Shown: piece after piece, positions 40,447 to 54,026 of the stretch
How the letters are laid out: each line of letters starts with the position of its first letter
How positions within the stretch are numbered: position 1 is the first letter of the stretch
Assembly: GCF_023511815.1 (NCBI RefSeq)
Contig: NZ_JAIMAV010000004.1
Location: 1 to 64,000 of the forward strand
DNA length: 64,000 bases
Direction of reading: 5' to 3'
DNA from: Alicyclobacillus sp.
Lineage (GTDB): Bacteria > Bacillota > Bacilli > Alicyclobacillales > Alicyclobacillaceae
The notes under the pieces: generated by a model
What the model saw: the letters and a program-made list of their open reading frames with translations, nothing else
Databases searched by the model: none
Told to the model about the DNA's origin: nothing
Made by a program: the position numbers and the translations under genes

Positions 40447-41985
40447 TCAGTCACTCGCCAACCAGCTGCGCAACAACCCCGCGAACTCGGCCGGCTTGCG
40501 CTCCGCGAACCTGAGCAACTCTTCCCGGATCCGCTCGTCCTCGGACTTTGGCAACGACTCCAGCGCCTCGACGGGCACGGGCGCCTCCAGTGCGACCGCC
40601 ACCTCGTCGTGGGTCCTGCGTCGGCGGAGCAAAAGCCACAACAAGAGGATCACCGCCGCCGCCACGGCGGCCCCGGCGGTCCATACGATCCACCGCGACG
40701 GCCACATTCCCTGGACAGGCGCCGAAGGATTATGGAAAGGCACGCTGACGACGCTGATGTCGTTGTTCGCGCCGTTGCCCGAACGGGCCCCGACCGCGTT
40801 GGAGACGAACGACCGGATCTCGTTCAGCACCGCCGGGGTGATGGCGGGATCGTTCTGATTGAGCATGACGGCCACCTGGTACCCCTGGATCTGGACCGGA
40901 TCGTCGTTTTTCACCGTGTCGACGTAACTGTTGTCGTAGGTGGTCGTCGTGTCCGTCTCGGACGACGAACTGCTTCCGCCCCCCGCTCCGGCCCCCGCGT
41001 AGGTCGGCAGATTGGGATTCGACGACGCCTGACCCGCGGGCCCGCCGACGCCGCCGCTGGTCGAGTTGCTGGTCTTGCGCGTGACCTCCGTCCGGTTGGG
41101 CAAGCCCGTGGTCTGCCCCGGGGCCGCCTGGTACGTGTGCGCCTTGGACTGGACCTGGTCAAAGGTCACGTTGGCGTGCACCATGACGACCGCGTTGCCG
41201 GGCCCGACAATCTGGTTCAAGCCGGCCGTCAGCTGCTGGGTGAGCGCCTGCTCCAGTTGCCGGCGCAGCTGAATTTCCGTCGACGCCTGTGTCGTCGCGG
41301 CACCGTTGGCCGCCGACGGGCTGGTCAGCGACACCCCGTTCTGATCCACGACCGTCACGTCGTCCGCCGACAGTCCCTTGACCGAGTGCGCCACCAGCTG
41401 CTGAATGCCCGCCACCTGGGCCGGGGTCAGTTGCACGCCCGGACCCAGTTGCAAAAACACCGAGGCCTTCGCGGTATCCGCGGGCTGAGACACAAACAGC
41501 TGCGGGTCCGGCATGACGATGTGCACCTGGGCGCCCGTCACGCCGTTGATGCTCTCGATGGTCTGCGCCAGGCTCTGCTGCAGCACGTCGAGAACCTGCA
41601 CATTGAACTGGTCCTGCGTCATGGCGAACGAATTCGGGATGGACGCGTACCCGATGTAGCCGGACTGCGGCAGCCCGGCCATCGACAGCTGCACCCGCGC
41701 GGTGTCCGCGTCGCGCGCCGGAACCAGGACCGAGGACCCCTCAATCCGGTTCGGGATCTTGAGGTCCTGGAGCTTGGCCTGCACCTGCCCGAGCGACTTG
41801 TTGTCCAGGCCGCTCAGGATGGTGACGTAATTCGGGCGAAGGAGGATCCACAGCACCGCCGCGAGGCACAGCGCGCCGGCCGCCGCGGCGATGGTCAAAT
41901 TCCGCCGGCGCACCGGGGCGATGCTCCGCCACCACTGGACGATGCGAGACCACCCCTGCCGAAGCCTGTCGTTCACATCCATCAC
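40447..41985 (-). CDS. fliF: Flagellar MS-ring protein FliF
   Basis: NYVTILSGLDNKSLGQVQAKLQDLKIPNRIEGSSVLVPARDADTARVQLSMAGLPQSGYIGY; two TM segments. Confidence 0.96.
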   Translation of the reverse strand: MMDVNDRLRQGWSRIVQWWRSIAPVRRRNLTIAAAAGALCLAAVLWILLRPNYVTILSGLDNKSLGQVQAKLQDLKIPNRIEGSSVLVPARDADTARVQLSMAGLPQSGYIGYASIPNSFAMTQDQFNVQVLDVLQQSLAQTIESINGVTGAQVHIVMPDPQLFVSQPADTAKASVFLQLGPGVQLTPAQVAGIQQLVAHSVKGLSADDVTVVDQNGVSLTSPSAANGAATTQASTEIQLRRQLEQALTQQLTAGLNQIVGPGNAVVMVHANVTFDQVQSKAHTYQAAPGQTTGLPNRTEVTRKTSNSTSGGVGGPAGQASSNPNLPTYAGAGAGGGSSSSSETDTTTTYDNSYVDTVKNDDPVQIQGYQVAVMLNQNDPAITPAVLNEIRSFVSNAVGARSGNGANNDISVVSVPFHNPSAPVQGMWPSRWIVWTAGAAVAAAVILLLWLLLRRRRTHDEVAVALEAPVPVEALESLPKSEDERIREELLRFAERKPAEFAGLLRSWLASD

Positions 41986-42055
41986 CCGTATTCACAAGGG
42001 TCATCCGGGGCCGTCGCCCCCGTCCTCCAAAAGACCGTCCCGTCACGAACGACGG

Positions 42056-42382
42056 TCACACCTGCATGTTCATGATGGTCTGATAGGCGTTCACCACGCG
42101 ATCCCGCACCTGCACCACCAGGCTGAGGGCCAGCGAAGCCTGCTGTTCCGCAATCATCAGTTGATCCAACGTCACCGGCCCGCCGGCCGCATACGACGCG
42201 GCGAGCCGATCCGCGGTCGCCATGGTTTGGTTGACGTTCCCCAACGCGTCGGCGAGCGCCTGCGCAAAGCCGCCCCCGTCCTCTCCGACGCCATCGGAGC
42301 CCACCGGACTCGCGCCGGACACCGGGCTGACCCCGTTCGGCCCACCGACCGCCCCGGCGCCCGCCACCGGATTCATCAGCAC
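42056..42382 (-). CDS. fliE: Flagellar hook-basal body complex protein FliE
   Basis: FAQALADALGNVNQTMATADRLAASYAAGGPVTLDQLMIAEQQASLALSLVVQVRDRVVNAYQTIMNMQV. Confidence 0.95.
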   Translation of the reverse strand: MLMNPVAGAGAVGGPNGVSPVSGASPVGSDGVGEDGGGFAQALADALGNVNQTMATADRLAASYAAGGPVTLDQLMIAEQQASLALSLVVQVRDRVVNAYQTIMNMQV

Positions 42383-42420
42383 GCCCCTCGCCTCCTATGT
42401 ATCGATCCGTCGGCCCGAAG

Positions 42421-42870
42421 TCACCGGCCGATGGTCAGCGCGTCCATCAGCATCTGCTTGCCGGCGTTGAACGCCGTCACGTTCGCCTCATACGCCCGGG
42501 AGGCGGCCACCAGGTCCACCATCTCGGTCGAGATGTCCACGTTCGGCATCTGCACGTACCCGCCGACCGCGTCCGGATTGGACGGGTCATAGACCACCGG
42601 AAACGGACTGGGGTCGGTCACGATGCCCGCGACCCGCACCCCCGCGCCGGACGGCGCATCGCCGGCTTGGCCCATCGCCCCGGCCAACGCGTCGGCGAAC
42701 GTCTGCCCCTCCACGGGTTCCAACTCCACCACCCGTCTCCGATACGGCCCGCCCTCCGGCGTCCTCGTCGTCTGCGCGTTGGCGATGTTGCTCGCGATGA
42801 CATCCATCCGAAGACGCTGGGCCGTCAGGCCCGAGGCGCTGATCCCCAAACTGTCGATGAATCCCGCCAT
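42421..42870 (-). CDS. flgC: Flagellar basal-body rod protein FlgC
   Basis: MAGFIDSLGISASGLTAQRLRMDVIASNIANAQTTRTPEGGPYRRR...NVDISTEMVDLVAASRAYEANVTAFNAGKQMLMDALTI. Confidence 0.96.
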   Translation of the reverse strand: MAGFIDSLGISASGLTAQRLRMDVIASNIANAQTTRTPEGGPYRRRVVELEPVEGQTFADALAGAMGQAGDAPSGAGVRVAGIVTDPSPFPVVYDPSNPDAVGGYVQMPNVDISTEMVDLVAASRAYEANVTAFNAGKQMLMDALTIGR

Positions 42871-42881
42871 CGTCATCCCCC

Positions 42882-43271
42882 TCAACCTTCGATGGCCGTC
42901 TTCCACCGGTCCAGCCGCATTCGAACATCCTCCACCAGGGCGTTGTACCGGATCTGGTTCTGGGCCAGCTTCGCCATCTCGGCGTCGATGTCCACGTTGT
43001 TGCCGTTGTTGTCCATCACACTCGTCCCATCCCGCACGACGCTGGGCGTAACCTGAAGCGCCACCGCCATCGCGGCCGGCGACGGTGACACCCCGCCGTC
43101 CGCCGCTGCCGCGCCGAGCGCCGATTGCAGGAGGTCTTCGAACACCACGTCCTGACGCTTGAACCCGGGTGTGTCGACATTGGCGACGTTGTTCGCGTAC
43201 ACCTGCTGACGCAGCTGCGCGGCGTTGAGGGCGTTTTGCAACAGCTGAAAGACGGCATTGTCCACATTCAT
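42882..43271 (-). CDS. flgB: Flagellar basal-body rod protein FlgB
   Basis: MNVDNAVFQLLQNALNAAQLRQQVYANNVANVDTPGFKRQDVVFEDLL...ALVEDVRMRLDRWKTAIEG; first gene of the fla cluster. Confidence 0.95.
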   Translation of the reverse strand: MNVDNAVFQLLQNALNAAQLRQQVYANNVANVDTPGFKRQDVVFEDLLQSALGAAAADGGVSPSPAAMAVALQVTPSVVRDGTSVMDNNGNNVDIDAEMAKLAQNQIRYNALVEDVRMRLDRWKTAIEG

Positions 43272-43371
43272 GCCCTTCGCCCCTTCCGCCCGTGATGTCC
43301 CCAAGCCGTCGGCAAGTATTTCGTCGCCGGCCGACAAATTCCTGCAACCATCGACGGCGGGAATCGACCGA

Positions 43372-43388
43372 CTTCGACAACGTCGAAG
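43372..43388. promoter_or_regulatory. 17-nt inverted repeat upstream of flgB
   Basis: CTTCGAC-aac-GTCGAAG between the tandem terminators and the flgB start. Confidence 0.35.
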
Positions 43389-43397
43389 GCCCGCGAG

Positions 43398-43428
43398 CGC
43401 ATGAAAAAGCCTGTGCCGTATGGCACGG
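43398..43428 (-). terminator. Terminator-like hairpin, copy 1 of a duplicated element
   Basis: CGCATGAAAAAGCCTGTGCCGTATGGCACGG; minus strand gives GTGCC-ATAC-GGCAC then GGCTTTTTCATGCG. Confidence 0.55.
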
Positions 43429-43467
43429 CCGCGACAGCTCGAAGCCGGCCGTGGTGATGGCTGCGAA

Positions 43468-43500
43468 CGCATGAAAAAGCCCGTGCCGTATGGCACGGGC
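43468..43500 (-). terminator. Rho-independent terminator downstream of hslU, copy 2 of the duplicated element
   Basis: Minus strand GCCCGTGCC-ATAC-GGCACGGGC followed by TTTTTCATGCG; 30/31 identity with copy 1. Confidence 0.75.
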
Positions 43501-43587
43501 ATGTGCGGTTCCCGATCCGAGGATGCCGCCACTTGCGGTGAATGCGGTTGAGCGGCCTGGTCCTGGACGGGATTCATCCGGGATTTG

Positions 43588-44967
43588 TCAGAGGATGAAC
43601 TGGCTGAGGTCGCGATTGACGACGATGGACTGCAGCTTTTCCTCCACGTACGCCGGCGTGATGACCACCTCGCCGAGATGCACCTCCGGCGCCTCGAACG
43701 ACAGGTCTTCGAGCACCTTCTCCACCAACGTGTGCAATCTGCGAGCGCCGATGTCCTCCGTGTTCCGGTTGACCAACACCGCCATCTCGGCGATGCGCCG
43801 GATGGCCTCGTCCGTGAAACGCACCCGCACGCCCTCCGTCTCCAACAGCGCCGTGTACTGCTTCAACAGCGCGTGTTGGGGTTCGCGCAGGATGCGTTCG
43901 AAATCCTCCGTGGACAGGCTCTCCAACTCCACCCGGATGGGGAACCTGCCCTGCAGCTCCGGAATGAGATCGGACGGTTTGGCGACGTGAAAGGCGCCGG
44001 CGCCGATGAAAAGGATGTGGTCCGTGCGCACCGGGCCGTATTTCGTGACCACCGTCGTCCCTTCGACAATCGGCAGAATGTCCCGCTGCACCCCTTCCCG
44101 GGACACGTCCGGACCGCGGCTCTCCCGACCCGCGATTTTGTCCATCTCGTCGATGAAGATGATCCCGTGGTTTTCGACGCGGTAGATCGCCTCCGCGGTC
44201 ACCGCGTCCATGTCGATCAACTTCTGCGCCTCTTCCTGGGTCAATACCTTGCGCGCCTCGCGGACGGTCATCTTCCGACGCTTCATCTGCTTGGGCAAGA
44301 GGTTGCCGAGCGCCTCCTGGAGATTGCCCATGCCTTCGGGCCCCACGCCGGGAAGAAAACCGAGCATGCCGGTCGGCTGTTCCTCCACCTCGATCTCAAT
44401 CAACCGGTCCTCCAACTCGCCCATGGCCAGCTGCTTGGCGACCCGGCGGCGCTCCTGCCGGACGGATTCCGACGGCGCGTCGGCGGTCTGCTGCATCCCG
44501 CCGAACAGCATCTCCAACGGGTTTTTCGCCGCCCGCCGGCTGTTCGGGTCCGGCACCAGGGCGGCCACGATGCGTTCCTCGGCGTGCTCGGTCGCCTGGG
44601 CGCGAACCCGTTCGCTGTGCTCCGCCTTCACCATGCGGATGGCCGTCTCCACCAGGTCGCGCACCATCGACTCCACGTCCCGGCCGACATATCCCACCTC
44701 GGTGTACTTAGTCGCCTCGACTTTGATGAACGGTGCACCGACCAGTTTGCTCAGCCGCCGCGCAATCTCCGTTTTCCCGACGCCGGTCGGACCAATCATC
44801 AGAATGTTTTTCGGCGTGACCTCCTCCTGCAGCTCGGGCGACAGCCGCGCCCGGCGCATCCGGTTCCGCAGCGCGATCGCGACCGCCCGCTTGGCGGCCT
44901 TCTGGCCGACGATGTACTTATCCAGTTCCTCGACGATTTGGCGAGGCGTCAGATCCGTCTTCGCCAT
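43588..44967 (-). CDS. hslU: ATP-dependent protease ATPase subunit HslU (ClpY)
   Basis: [67 protein letters not shown]. Confidence 0.98.
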   Translation of the reverse strand: MAKTDLTPRQIVEELDKYIVGQKAAKRAVAIALRNRMRRARLSPELQEEVTPKNILMIGPTGVGKTEIARRLSKLVGAPFIKVEATKYTEVGYVGRDVESMVRDLVETAIRMVKAEHSERVRAQATEHAEERIVAALVPDPNSRRAAKNPLEMLFGGMQQTADAPSESVRQERRRVAKQLAMGELEDRLIEIEVEEQPTGMLGFLPGVGPEGMGNLQEALGNLLPKQMKRRKMTVREARKVLTQEEAQKLIDMDAVTAEAIYRVENHGIIFIDEMDKIAGRESRGPDVSREGVQRDILPIVEGTTVVTKYGPVRTDHILFIGAGAFHVAKPSDLIPELQGRFPIRVELESLSTEDFERILREPQHALLKQYTALLETEGVRVRFTDEAIRRIAEMAVLVNRNTEDIGARRLHTLVEKVLEDLSFEAPEVHLGEVVITPAYVEEKLQSIVVNRDLSQFIL

Positions 44968-45002
44968 GCGCCGCATCCCTCCTTGCCCACCGGCCGTCGC
45001 CC

Positions 45003-45536
45003 TCACAATGTCTCCACGACGATCCGGTCGTTGGTGTACACGCAGATCTCCGATGCGATGGCCAGGGCCTGGCGCGCGACTTCCGATGGCGCCAGCTCGG
45101 TGTTGCGCGCCAGCGCCCGGCCCGCCGCCAGCGCGTAGGGGCCGCCGGAGCCGATGGCGCACACCCCGTCGTCCGGCTCAATCACCTCGCCGCCGCCCGA
45201 GACGATGAACAGATGCTCGCGGTTCATCACCAAAAGCATCGCCTCCAACTTGTGCAACACCTTGTCGGTGCGCCACTCCTTGGCCAGCTCCACCGCCGCG
45301 CGCTGGATGTCACCGTGAAACTCGTCCAGCCGGTGCTCAAATTTCTCGAACAGCGTGAACGCGTCGGCAACCGAACCGGCGAATCCGGCCACCACCTGGC
45401 CTTTGTACAGTCGGCGGACCTTGCGCGCCCCCTGCTTCATGATCATCGTGTTGCCGAACGTCACCTGACCATCGCCCGCCATGGCCCCCTGCCCGTCACG
45501 CAGCATGGCGAATATGGTCGTCGCGTGGATCTCCAT
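45003..45536 (-). CDS. hslV: ATP-dependent protease proteolytic subunit HslV (ClpQ)
   Basis: [77 protein letters not shown]. Confidence 0.97.
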   Translation of the reverse strand: MEIHATTIFAMLRDGQGAMAGDGQVTFGNTMIMKQGARKVRRLYKGQVVAGFAGSVADAFTLFEKFEHRLDEFHGDIQRAAVELAKEWRTDKVLHKLEAMLLVMNREHLFIVSGGGEVIEPDDGVCAIGSGGPYALAAGRALARNTELAPSEVARQALAIASEICVYTNDRIVVETL

Positions 45537-45564
45537 GGACCGTCCTCCTCGCATGTCGGTTCGC

Positions 45565-46491
45565 TCAGGCGCGCGGATGGCTGCGCTCATACACCCGGAC
45601 CAACCGCTCGCGGGAGGTGTGGGTGTAGAACTGCGTGGACGAGATGCTGGCGTGCCCCAACAGGTCCTGCACGACCCGCAGGTCCGCGCCGCCGTCCAAC
45701 AGGTGCGTCGCGAAACTGTGGCGGATCCCGTGCGGGCTCAGATGCGCGAGGCCGGGCACGGATTGAATGCGCGCCGCGAGGATGCGGCGTACACTCCGGT
45801 CCGTCAGGCGCCGCCCGAAGCGATTGACGAACAGCGCCGCATCCTCCCACCCCAGCTCCCTCCGCTTCGCCAGATACCGGTGAATGGCCCGTGCCGCCGC
45901 CTCGCCGAACAACACGTACCGTTCCTTCCCGCCCTTGCCCATCACCAGAGCGAATCCTTCCTCTAAATCTACGTCGGCGATGTCGAGTGCAACACACTCC
46001 GACACCCGGACGCCGGTGGCGTACAGAAACTCCAACAAGGCCCGGTCGCGCAGGCTCTGCCAGTCGTCCCCGCGGATGGAATCGAGCAGCGCCTTCATCT
46101 CTTCCTGAAAGTAAAAGGAAGGCACCCGTTTGTCCAGCTTGGGCGATACGACGACGCGGGCCGGATTTTCCGCCAATTGCCCGGCGCGCACCAGGTGGCG
46201 GAAGAACGAGCGCAGAGCCGACAGGCGCCGCGCCACCGATCGCCCCTTCAACCCCCGGCGCACCATTTCGGCGAGATACGAGCGCACATGGGCGGGCTGG
46301 ACGTCCTTCCAGTCGCGAATTCCCAACGCCGCCAGGTGCGCCACGAACTGCTCCAGGTCTCCGGCGTACGCGTCCACCGTGTGCCGGGAGGCACCGCGCA
46401 CCATCCGCCGATACTCGAGAAACGCCTCGACCGCGGGGGACAGCGCCCGGACCCCCTCCGCCCGCCGGCCCTCCTCCATGCTCGCCGTCAT
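45565..46491 (-). CDS. xerC: Tyrosine recombinase XerC
   Basis: R..HRH..Y residues: [61 protein letters not shown]; trmFO-xerC-hslV-hslU order. Confidence 0.95.
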   Translation of the reverse strand: MTASMEEGRRAEGVRALSPAVEAFLEYRRMVRGASRHTVDAYAGDLEQFVAHLAALGIRDWKDVQPAHVRSYLAEMVRRGLKGRSVARRLSALRSFFRHLVRAGQLAENPARVVVSPKLDKRVPSFYFQEEMKALLDSIRGDDWQSLRDRALLEFLYATGVRVSECVALDIADVDLEEGFALVMGKGGKERYVLFGEAAARAIHRYLAKRRELGWEDAALFVNRFGRRLTDRSVRRILAARIQSVPGLAHLSPHGIRHSFATHLLDGGADLRVVQDLLGHASISSTQFYTHTSRERLVRVYERSHPRA

Positions 46492-47792
46492 GGTTGCGCG
46501 ACCGCCAGGACGTCCGCCAGGTCCTTCAGCGCCCGCTCCGCCATCTGTTGCGCCCGTTCCTTCTTATCCTTGATGCGCACGGGCAGCGGCGGAAACAGGC
46601 CGAACGTGGCGTTCATGGGCTGGAAGTTGTCCGGGTCCGCGTGGGTGATGTAGTGCGCGAGGCTGCCGATGGACGTCGTCGGGGGCATGACGATGGGATC
46701 GAGGCCCCGCGCGAGGCGTCCGGCGTTCCATCCGGCGACCAGGCCGGCCGCGGCCGATTCCACGTACCCCTCGACGCCGGTGATCTGCCCCGCGAAAAAC
46801 AGCGTCTCCCGTTTGCGCGTCTGATACGTCGGCAACAGGGCCGTCGGGCTGTTGATGTAGGTGTTGCGGTGCATCACCCCGTAACGCACGAACTCCGCCT
46901 GCTCCAGCCCGGGGATCATGCGGAACACCCGCTTCTGCTCTCCCCATTTAAGATGCGTTTGGAATCCGACCAGATTGTACAGCGTGGCCGCGGCGTTGTC
47001 CTGGCGCAGCTGCACCACCGCGTATGGACGGCGGCCGGTCCGCGGATCGGTCAGCCCAACCGGCTTCATCGGGCCGAACAGAAGGGTCTGTTTGCCACGC
47101 CTGGCCATGACCTCGACGGGCATGCACCCCTCAAAGTATTTCTCCTCCTCGAAGTCGTGCAGAGGGGCGGTCTCCGCGGTGACGAGCGCCTCATAGAAGA
47201 GATTGAACTCCTCCTCGGTCATCGGGCAGTTCAGGTACGCCGCCTCTCCCTTGCCGTACCGGGACGCGAGGAACACCTTGTCCATGTCGATGGACTCCCG
47301 CTGCACAATCGGTGCGGCCGCATCGTAAAAGTACAACGAGGCCCCGCCGACCACGGCCCGGATGGACGCCGACAGCGCGGGCGAGGTGAGCGGCCCCGTC
47401 GCCACGATGACGATGCCCTCGCTCGGGATCTCCTCCACTTCCTCGCGGACAATCTCGACCAGGGGATGCGCGGCCAGCGCCTGTGTGACCGCATTCGAAA
47501 ATCCGTCGCGATCGACCGCCAGAGCCCCTCCGGCCGGCACCGCGTGGGCGTCGGCGGCCCGCATGATGAGAGAATCCAGACGGCGCATCTCTTCCTTCAA
47601 GAGGCCGACCGCGTTCGTGATGGCATTGGCCCGCAACGAATTGGTACACACCAGCTCCGCGAAGCGATCCGTGTGGTGCGCCGGCGTCGACTTCTTCGGC
47701 CGCATCTCGTACAGCCGCACCGGCACCCCTTGCCGCGCCACCTGCCAGGCGGCCTCCGAACCGGCCAACCCAGCTCCGATGACGATCACCAT
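46488..47792 (-). CDS. trmFO: Methylenetetrahydrofolate-tRNA-(uracil-5-)-methyltransferase TrmFO
   Basis: [76 protein letters not shown]. Confidence 0.97.
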   Translation of the reverse strand: MVIVIGAGLAGSEAAWQVARQGVPVRLYEMRPKKSTPAHHTDRFAELVCTNSLRANAITNAVGLLKEEMRRLDSLIMRAADAHAVPAGGALAVDRDGFSNAVTQALAAHPLVEIVREEVEEIPSEGIVIVATGPLTSPALSASIRAVVGGASLYFYDAAAPIVQRESIDMDKVFLASRYGKGEAAYLNCPMTEEEFNLFYEALVTAETAPLHDFEEEKYFEGCMPVEVMARRGKQTLLFGPMKPVGLTDPRTGRRPYAVVQLRQDNAAATLYNLVGFQTHLKWGEQKRVFRMIPGLEQAEFVRYGVMHRNTYINSPTALLPTYQTRKRETLFFAGQITGVEGYVESAAAGLVAGWNAGRLARGLDPIVMPPTTSIGSLAHYITHADPDNFQPMNATFGLFPPLPVRIKDKKERAQQMAERALKDLADVLAVAQP

Positions 47793-47811
47793 GTCCATCC
47801 CTCCCACACCA

Positions 47812-47848
47812 GGCGGGCGCCGGTCAGCATCTTGACCCGGCGCCCGCC
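47812..47848. other. 12-bp perfect inverted repeat in the topA-trmFO intergenic gap
   Basis: GGCGGGCGCCGG-tcagcatcttgac-CCGGCGCCCGCC; no T-tract, so function uncertain. Confidence 0.5.
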
Positions 47849-47849
47849 G

Positions 47850-49964
<2,115 letters not shown>

Positions 49965-50053
49965 CGTGTTACCTCCCTCGGTTCCCGACAGCCGAAAGGC
50001 GGCGGCCGTGCGCCCGTGCGCGGCCTGGGTGGGGACCCCGCACAGTTCTAACC

Positions 50054-50083
50054 ATATTATCACCCGGCCTGCTTGAATTGCAA
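50054..50083 (-). promoter_or_regulatory. Predicted sigma-A promoter for topA
   Basis: Minus strand TTGCAA (50083-50078), 18-nt spacer, TAATAT (50059-50054). Confidence 0.6.
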
Positions 50084-50152
50084 ACGACCCGCGCCCACCC
50101 GTCCGCCCGCGCGGGCGACGCTCGGCGCCGCGGATGCGGGGTCAACACCGCC

Positions 50153-50253
50153 CCCAACGTACGCTCCCAACGTACGCTCCCAACGTACGCTCCCAACACC
50201 GCTCCCGTTGCACGCCCACGTTACACGCCCACGTTGCACGCTCCCCAACACCG
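50153..50253. repeat. 13-bp intergenic tandem repeat, 3 perfect units plus degenerate units
   Basis: CCCAACGTACGCT x3 (50153-50191), then CCCAACACCGCT, CCCGTTGCACG, CCCACGTTACACG, CCCACGTTGCACG, CTCCCCAACACCG. Confidence 0.9.
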
Positions 50254-50258
50254 CCCCC

Positions 50259-51347
50259 TCATGGGGCGGCTGATGAAGACCTGGCGCCGGCCCTGCGGTA
50301 ACCGCCCCCGGGCTGGCGCTCGATGCATCCGGCCAACTCCAGTTCGAGCAATCCCGTGTACACCCAATCGATGGGCATCTGCAGCCACGCCGCCAGCGAT
50401 GCGGCGTTTCCGCCCTCCGCGAGCGCCTCGTACAGGGCGCGCCACCGCTCGGGCACCGGCTGCGCCGCGGCGGGTGGCGCCTCCCCGCCCAGGGCCTGGA
50501 GCAGATCCAGCGGATCGACCAGGGGTTCCGCTCCCTGCTGCAACAGCCGATTGGATCCCCGGAACAGCTGAGACGTGATGGGACCTGGGACGACATAGAC
50601 CGGCCGCCCGAGGTCGAGCGCCCAATCCACCGTCACCAGGGCGCCGCTCCGATCCCCCGCCTGCACGACCACCAGCGCTTCGGACAGGGCCGCGATGAGG
50701 CGGTTCCGCTCCGGGAAGTGGTGTTTGGCCACCGGTGTCCCGGGCGGGTACTCGCTGAGGACGGCTCCGGTCGTGCACATCCGGTCGTACAGCGCCCGGT
50801 GCTGCGACGGGTAACACACGTCCACCCCACAGCCGAGCACGGCCACGCTCCGCCCCCGTTCCAGAGCGGTTTGGTGCGCCTGCCCATCGATGCCGATGGC
50901 CAAGCCGGACACCACCACCCAGCCCGCCCCGGCCAGGGTCTCGGCAATCCACCGGGTGGCCTCCAATCCGTACGCCGTCGCCCTCCGGGTGCCCACGATG
51001 CCGACCGCCCGCGGCCACTGTCGGGGCAAATCTCCCCGGACAAACAGCACCGTTGGGGGGTCGGCGAGATCCTCCAGCGGCGCGGGATACGCCGCGTCCC
51101 CCCGCACAAGGCAACGGATACCCCGATGCGCCAGCCGCTCCTCCAACGCCTTCGCCTGCGTCCGCTCCAGCCAGGCGGCCAACGCCGCGGCGGTGGCGGG
51201 CCGGATCCCCCCGCCCGTCAACCGGCCCTCCCGGGCGGCGTGCACCACCGCCTCCGCGCTCCCGAACGCGCGCAACAACCGCCGCAGACTCGAGGGCTCA
51301 AGCCGCGGGCACGCCGCCAACAGGATGCTGGCGCCGCGTTCCTCCAT
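50259..51347 (-). CDS. dprA: DNA processing protein DprA
   Basis: MEERGASILLAACPRLEPSSLRRLLRAFGSAEAVV..., AVGIVGTRRATAYGLEATRWIAETLAGAGWVVVSGLAIGIDGQAHQTALE, FPERNRLIAALSEALVVVQAGDRSGALVTVDWALDLGRPVYVVPG. Confidence 0.96.
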   Translation of the reverse strand: MEERGASILLAACPRLEPSSLRRLLRAFGSAEAVVHAAREGRLTGGGIRPATAAALAAWLERTQAKALEERLAHRGIRCLVRGDAAYPAPLEDLADPPTVLFVRGDLPRQWPRAVGIVGTRRATAYGLEATRWIAETLAGAGWVVVSGLAIGIDGQAHQTALERGRSVAVLGCGVDVCYPSQHRALYDRMCTTGAVLSEYPPGTPVAKHHFPERNRLIAALSEALVVVQAGDRSGALVTVDWALDLGRPVYVVPGPITSQLFRGSNRLLQQGAEPLVDPLDLLQALGGEAPPAAAQPVPERWRALYEALAEGGNAASLAAWLQMPIDWVYTGLLELELAGCIERQPGGGYRRAGARSSSAAP

Positions 51348-51582
51348 GTCGCCTCGCCTCCTCGCCCCCATTGTGCCGAAGCGCCGAACCTGCCGCCACT
51401 GCTCCCGGACAAGTCTCGCGCCGATGCGAACGACGTTTGCGCACATCGGCCACCCTCCCGCCGGATAGCGGGTGCGGGCGGCCGCGCGGGAATTGAGTTC
51501 AGGATGCGTCGATTCTGTGCGCTGGGTCCCGCCGCGCCCGGGCGGAGTTGGCAAGACGCAAGGGCCGCCAGACACAAAAACA

Positions 51583-51611
51583 CCGCGGCCAGGGAAAATC
51601 CCCAGCCGCGG
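51583..51611 (-). terminator. Rho-independent terminator after sucD
   Basis: Minus strand CCGCGGC-TGGGGATTTTCCCTG-GCCGCGG followed by TGTTTTTGTG. Confidence 0.75.
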
Positions 51612-51639
51612 CGAGGCAATCAGACAGGGTCTCCGCGTG

Positions 51640-52548
51640 TCACTTCGTCCTGCAGCGTTCCAGCAACCCTCGTTCCTCGAGGACCTTGTACAGGGTCGAG
51701 CCCATCTCGGACGGCGTCGGCGCGACCCGAATGCCGCAGGCCTCCATCTTGGCGATCTTGGAGGCCGCCGTGCCGCTGCCGCCGGAGATGATGGCGCCCG
51801 CGTGGCCCATCCGCCGTCCCGGAGGCGCGGTCGCACCGGCGACGAAGCCCACCACCGGTTTGGTCATGTGATCGCGGATCCACTCGGCCGCCTGCTCCTC
51901 CGCGGTGCCGCCGATCTCGCCGATCATGATCACCGCCTCCGTGTCCGGGTCCTCGTTGAACATCTCGAGGACGTCGATGAACTCCGTCCCCTTCACCGGG
52001 TCCCCGCCGATGCCGACCGCCGTCGACTGGCCGAGGCCGAGGTTGGTCAGCTGGTAGACCGCCTCGTAGGTCAGCGTTCCGCTGCGGGAGACGACGCCGA
52101 CCTTGCCGGGGGTGTGGATGTATCCGGGCATGATTCCGATCTTGCACTCACCCGGCGTGATGACGCCCGGGCAGTTGGGACCGATGAGCCGGGTGTGCCG
52201 CCCCTCCATGAACCGCTTAACCTTCACCATGTCGAGCACCGGGATGCCCTCGGTGATGCAGATCACCAGGTCCAGTTCGGCGTCCACCGCCTCCATGATG
52301 GCGTCCGCCGCCCCGGCCGCCGGAATGTAAATCACCGACACGTTGGCCCCAGTCTCCTTCACCGCCTCGGCGACGGTGTTGAACACCGGAATGCCGTCCA
52401 CTTTCGTGCCGCCCTTGCCGGGAGAAGTGCCCCCGACCACCTTCGTGCCGTACTCCACGGCCTGTTGCGTGTGAAAACGGCCCGCGGAGCCGGTGATGCC
52501 CTGGGTGATGACCCGTGTATCCTTGTTGATCAGAATGCTCATCGACAC
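51640..52548 (-). CDS. sucD: Succinyl-CoA ligase subunit alpha
   Basis: [73 protein letters not shown]. Confidence 0.97.
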   Translation of the reverse strand: MSMSILINKDTRVITQGITGSAGRFHTQQAVEYGTKVVGGTSPGKGGTKVDGIPVFNTVAEAVKETGANVSVIYIPAAGAADAIMEAVDAELDLVICITEGIPVLDMVKVKRFMEGRHTRLIGPNCPGVITPGECKIGIMPGYIHTPGKVGVVSRSGTLTYEAVYQLTNLGLGQSTAVGIGGDPVKGTEFIDVLEMFNEDPDTEAVIMIGEIGGTAEEQAAEWIRDHMTKPVVGFVAGATAPPGRRMGHAGAIISGGSGTAASKIAKMEACGIRVAPTPSEMGSTLYKVLEERGLLERCRTK

Positions 52549-52642
52549 TCTCTCCTTGACCGCGCCGGCGAACCGGCCGTACTTGTCGATCCCGCAATCC
52601 CGCGCGCCCGCGGGATCCGCGGGGGTCCCTGTGCCCGACTGG

Positions 52643-53797
<1,155 letters not shown>

Positions 53798-53939
53798 GCC
53801 GAGTCCTCCTTACGTCCAGGTGGTTGTGTTGCGCAGGCCCCCGGGACCGCGGGCAACACAAAAAGACAACACCCGGTCGTCTTCGCCGCCATCGGGGGTT
53901 CGGCCGGCGAAAGGCGATCTGGATGTCCAATCCTTTTCT

Positions 53940-53968
53940 AAGATAAAATACGGCCGTTGGATTTACAA
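53940..53968 (-). promoter_or_regulatory. Predicted sigma-A promoter for sucCD
   Basis: Minus strand TTGTAA (53968-53963), 17-nt spacer, TATCTT (53945-53940). Confidence 0.55.
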
Positions 53969-53979
53969 CTTGGAAATGC

Positions 53980-54009
53980 GTGCATCCCCGGCCCAAGCCG
54001 GGGATGCAC
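53980..54009. terminator. 13-bp perfect hairpin, probable terminator downstream of the 54.0-54.3 kb ORF
   Basis: GTGCATCCCCGGC-ccaa-GCCGGGGATGCAC. Confidence 0.55.
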
Positions 54010-54026
54010 CGGTTCGTTTTGGGGGG

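Noticed and set aside
45565-46491. Tyrosine recombinase as a mobile-element integrase
   Set aside because: It sits in the conserved trmFO-xerC-hslV-hslU order and has housekeeping XerC motifs; no att-like repeats or phage genes nearby.
47812-47848. Rho-independent terminator after topA
   Set aside because: Stem is strong, but no T-tract follows on the minus strand, so it is left as an uncharacterised inverted repeat.
50153-50253. Possible CRISPR array
   Set aside because: Unit is 13 bp with no unique spacers; it is a simple tandem repeat.
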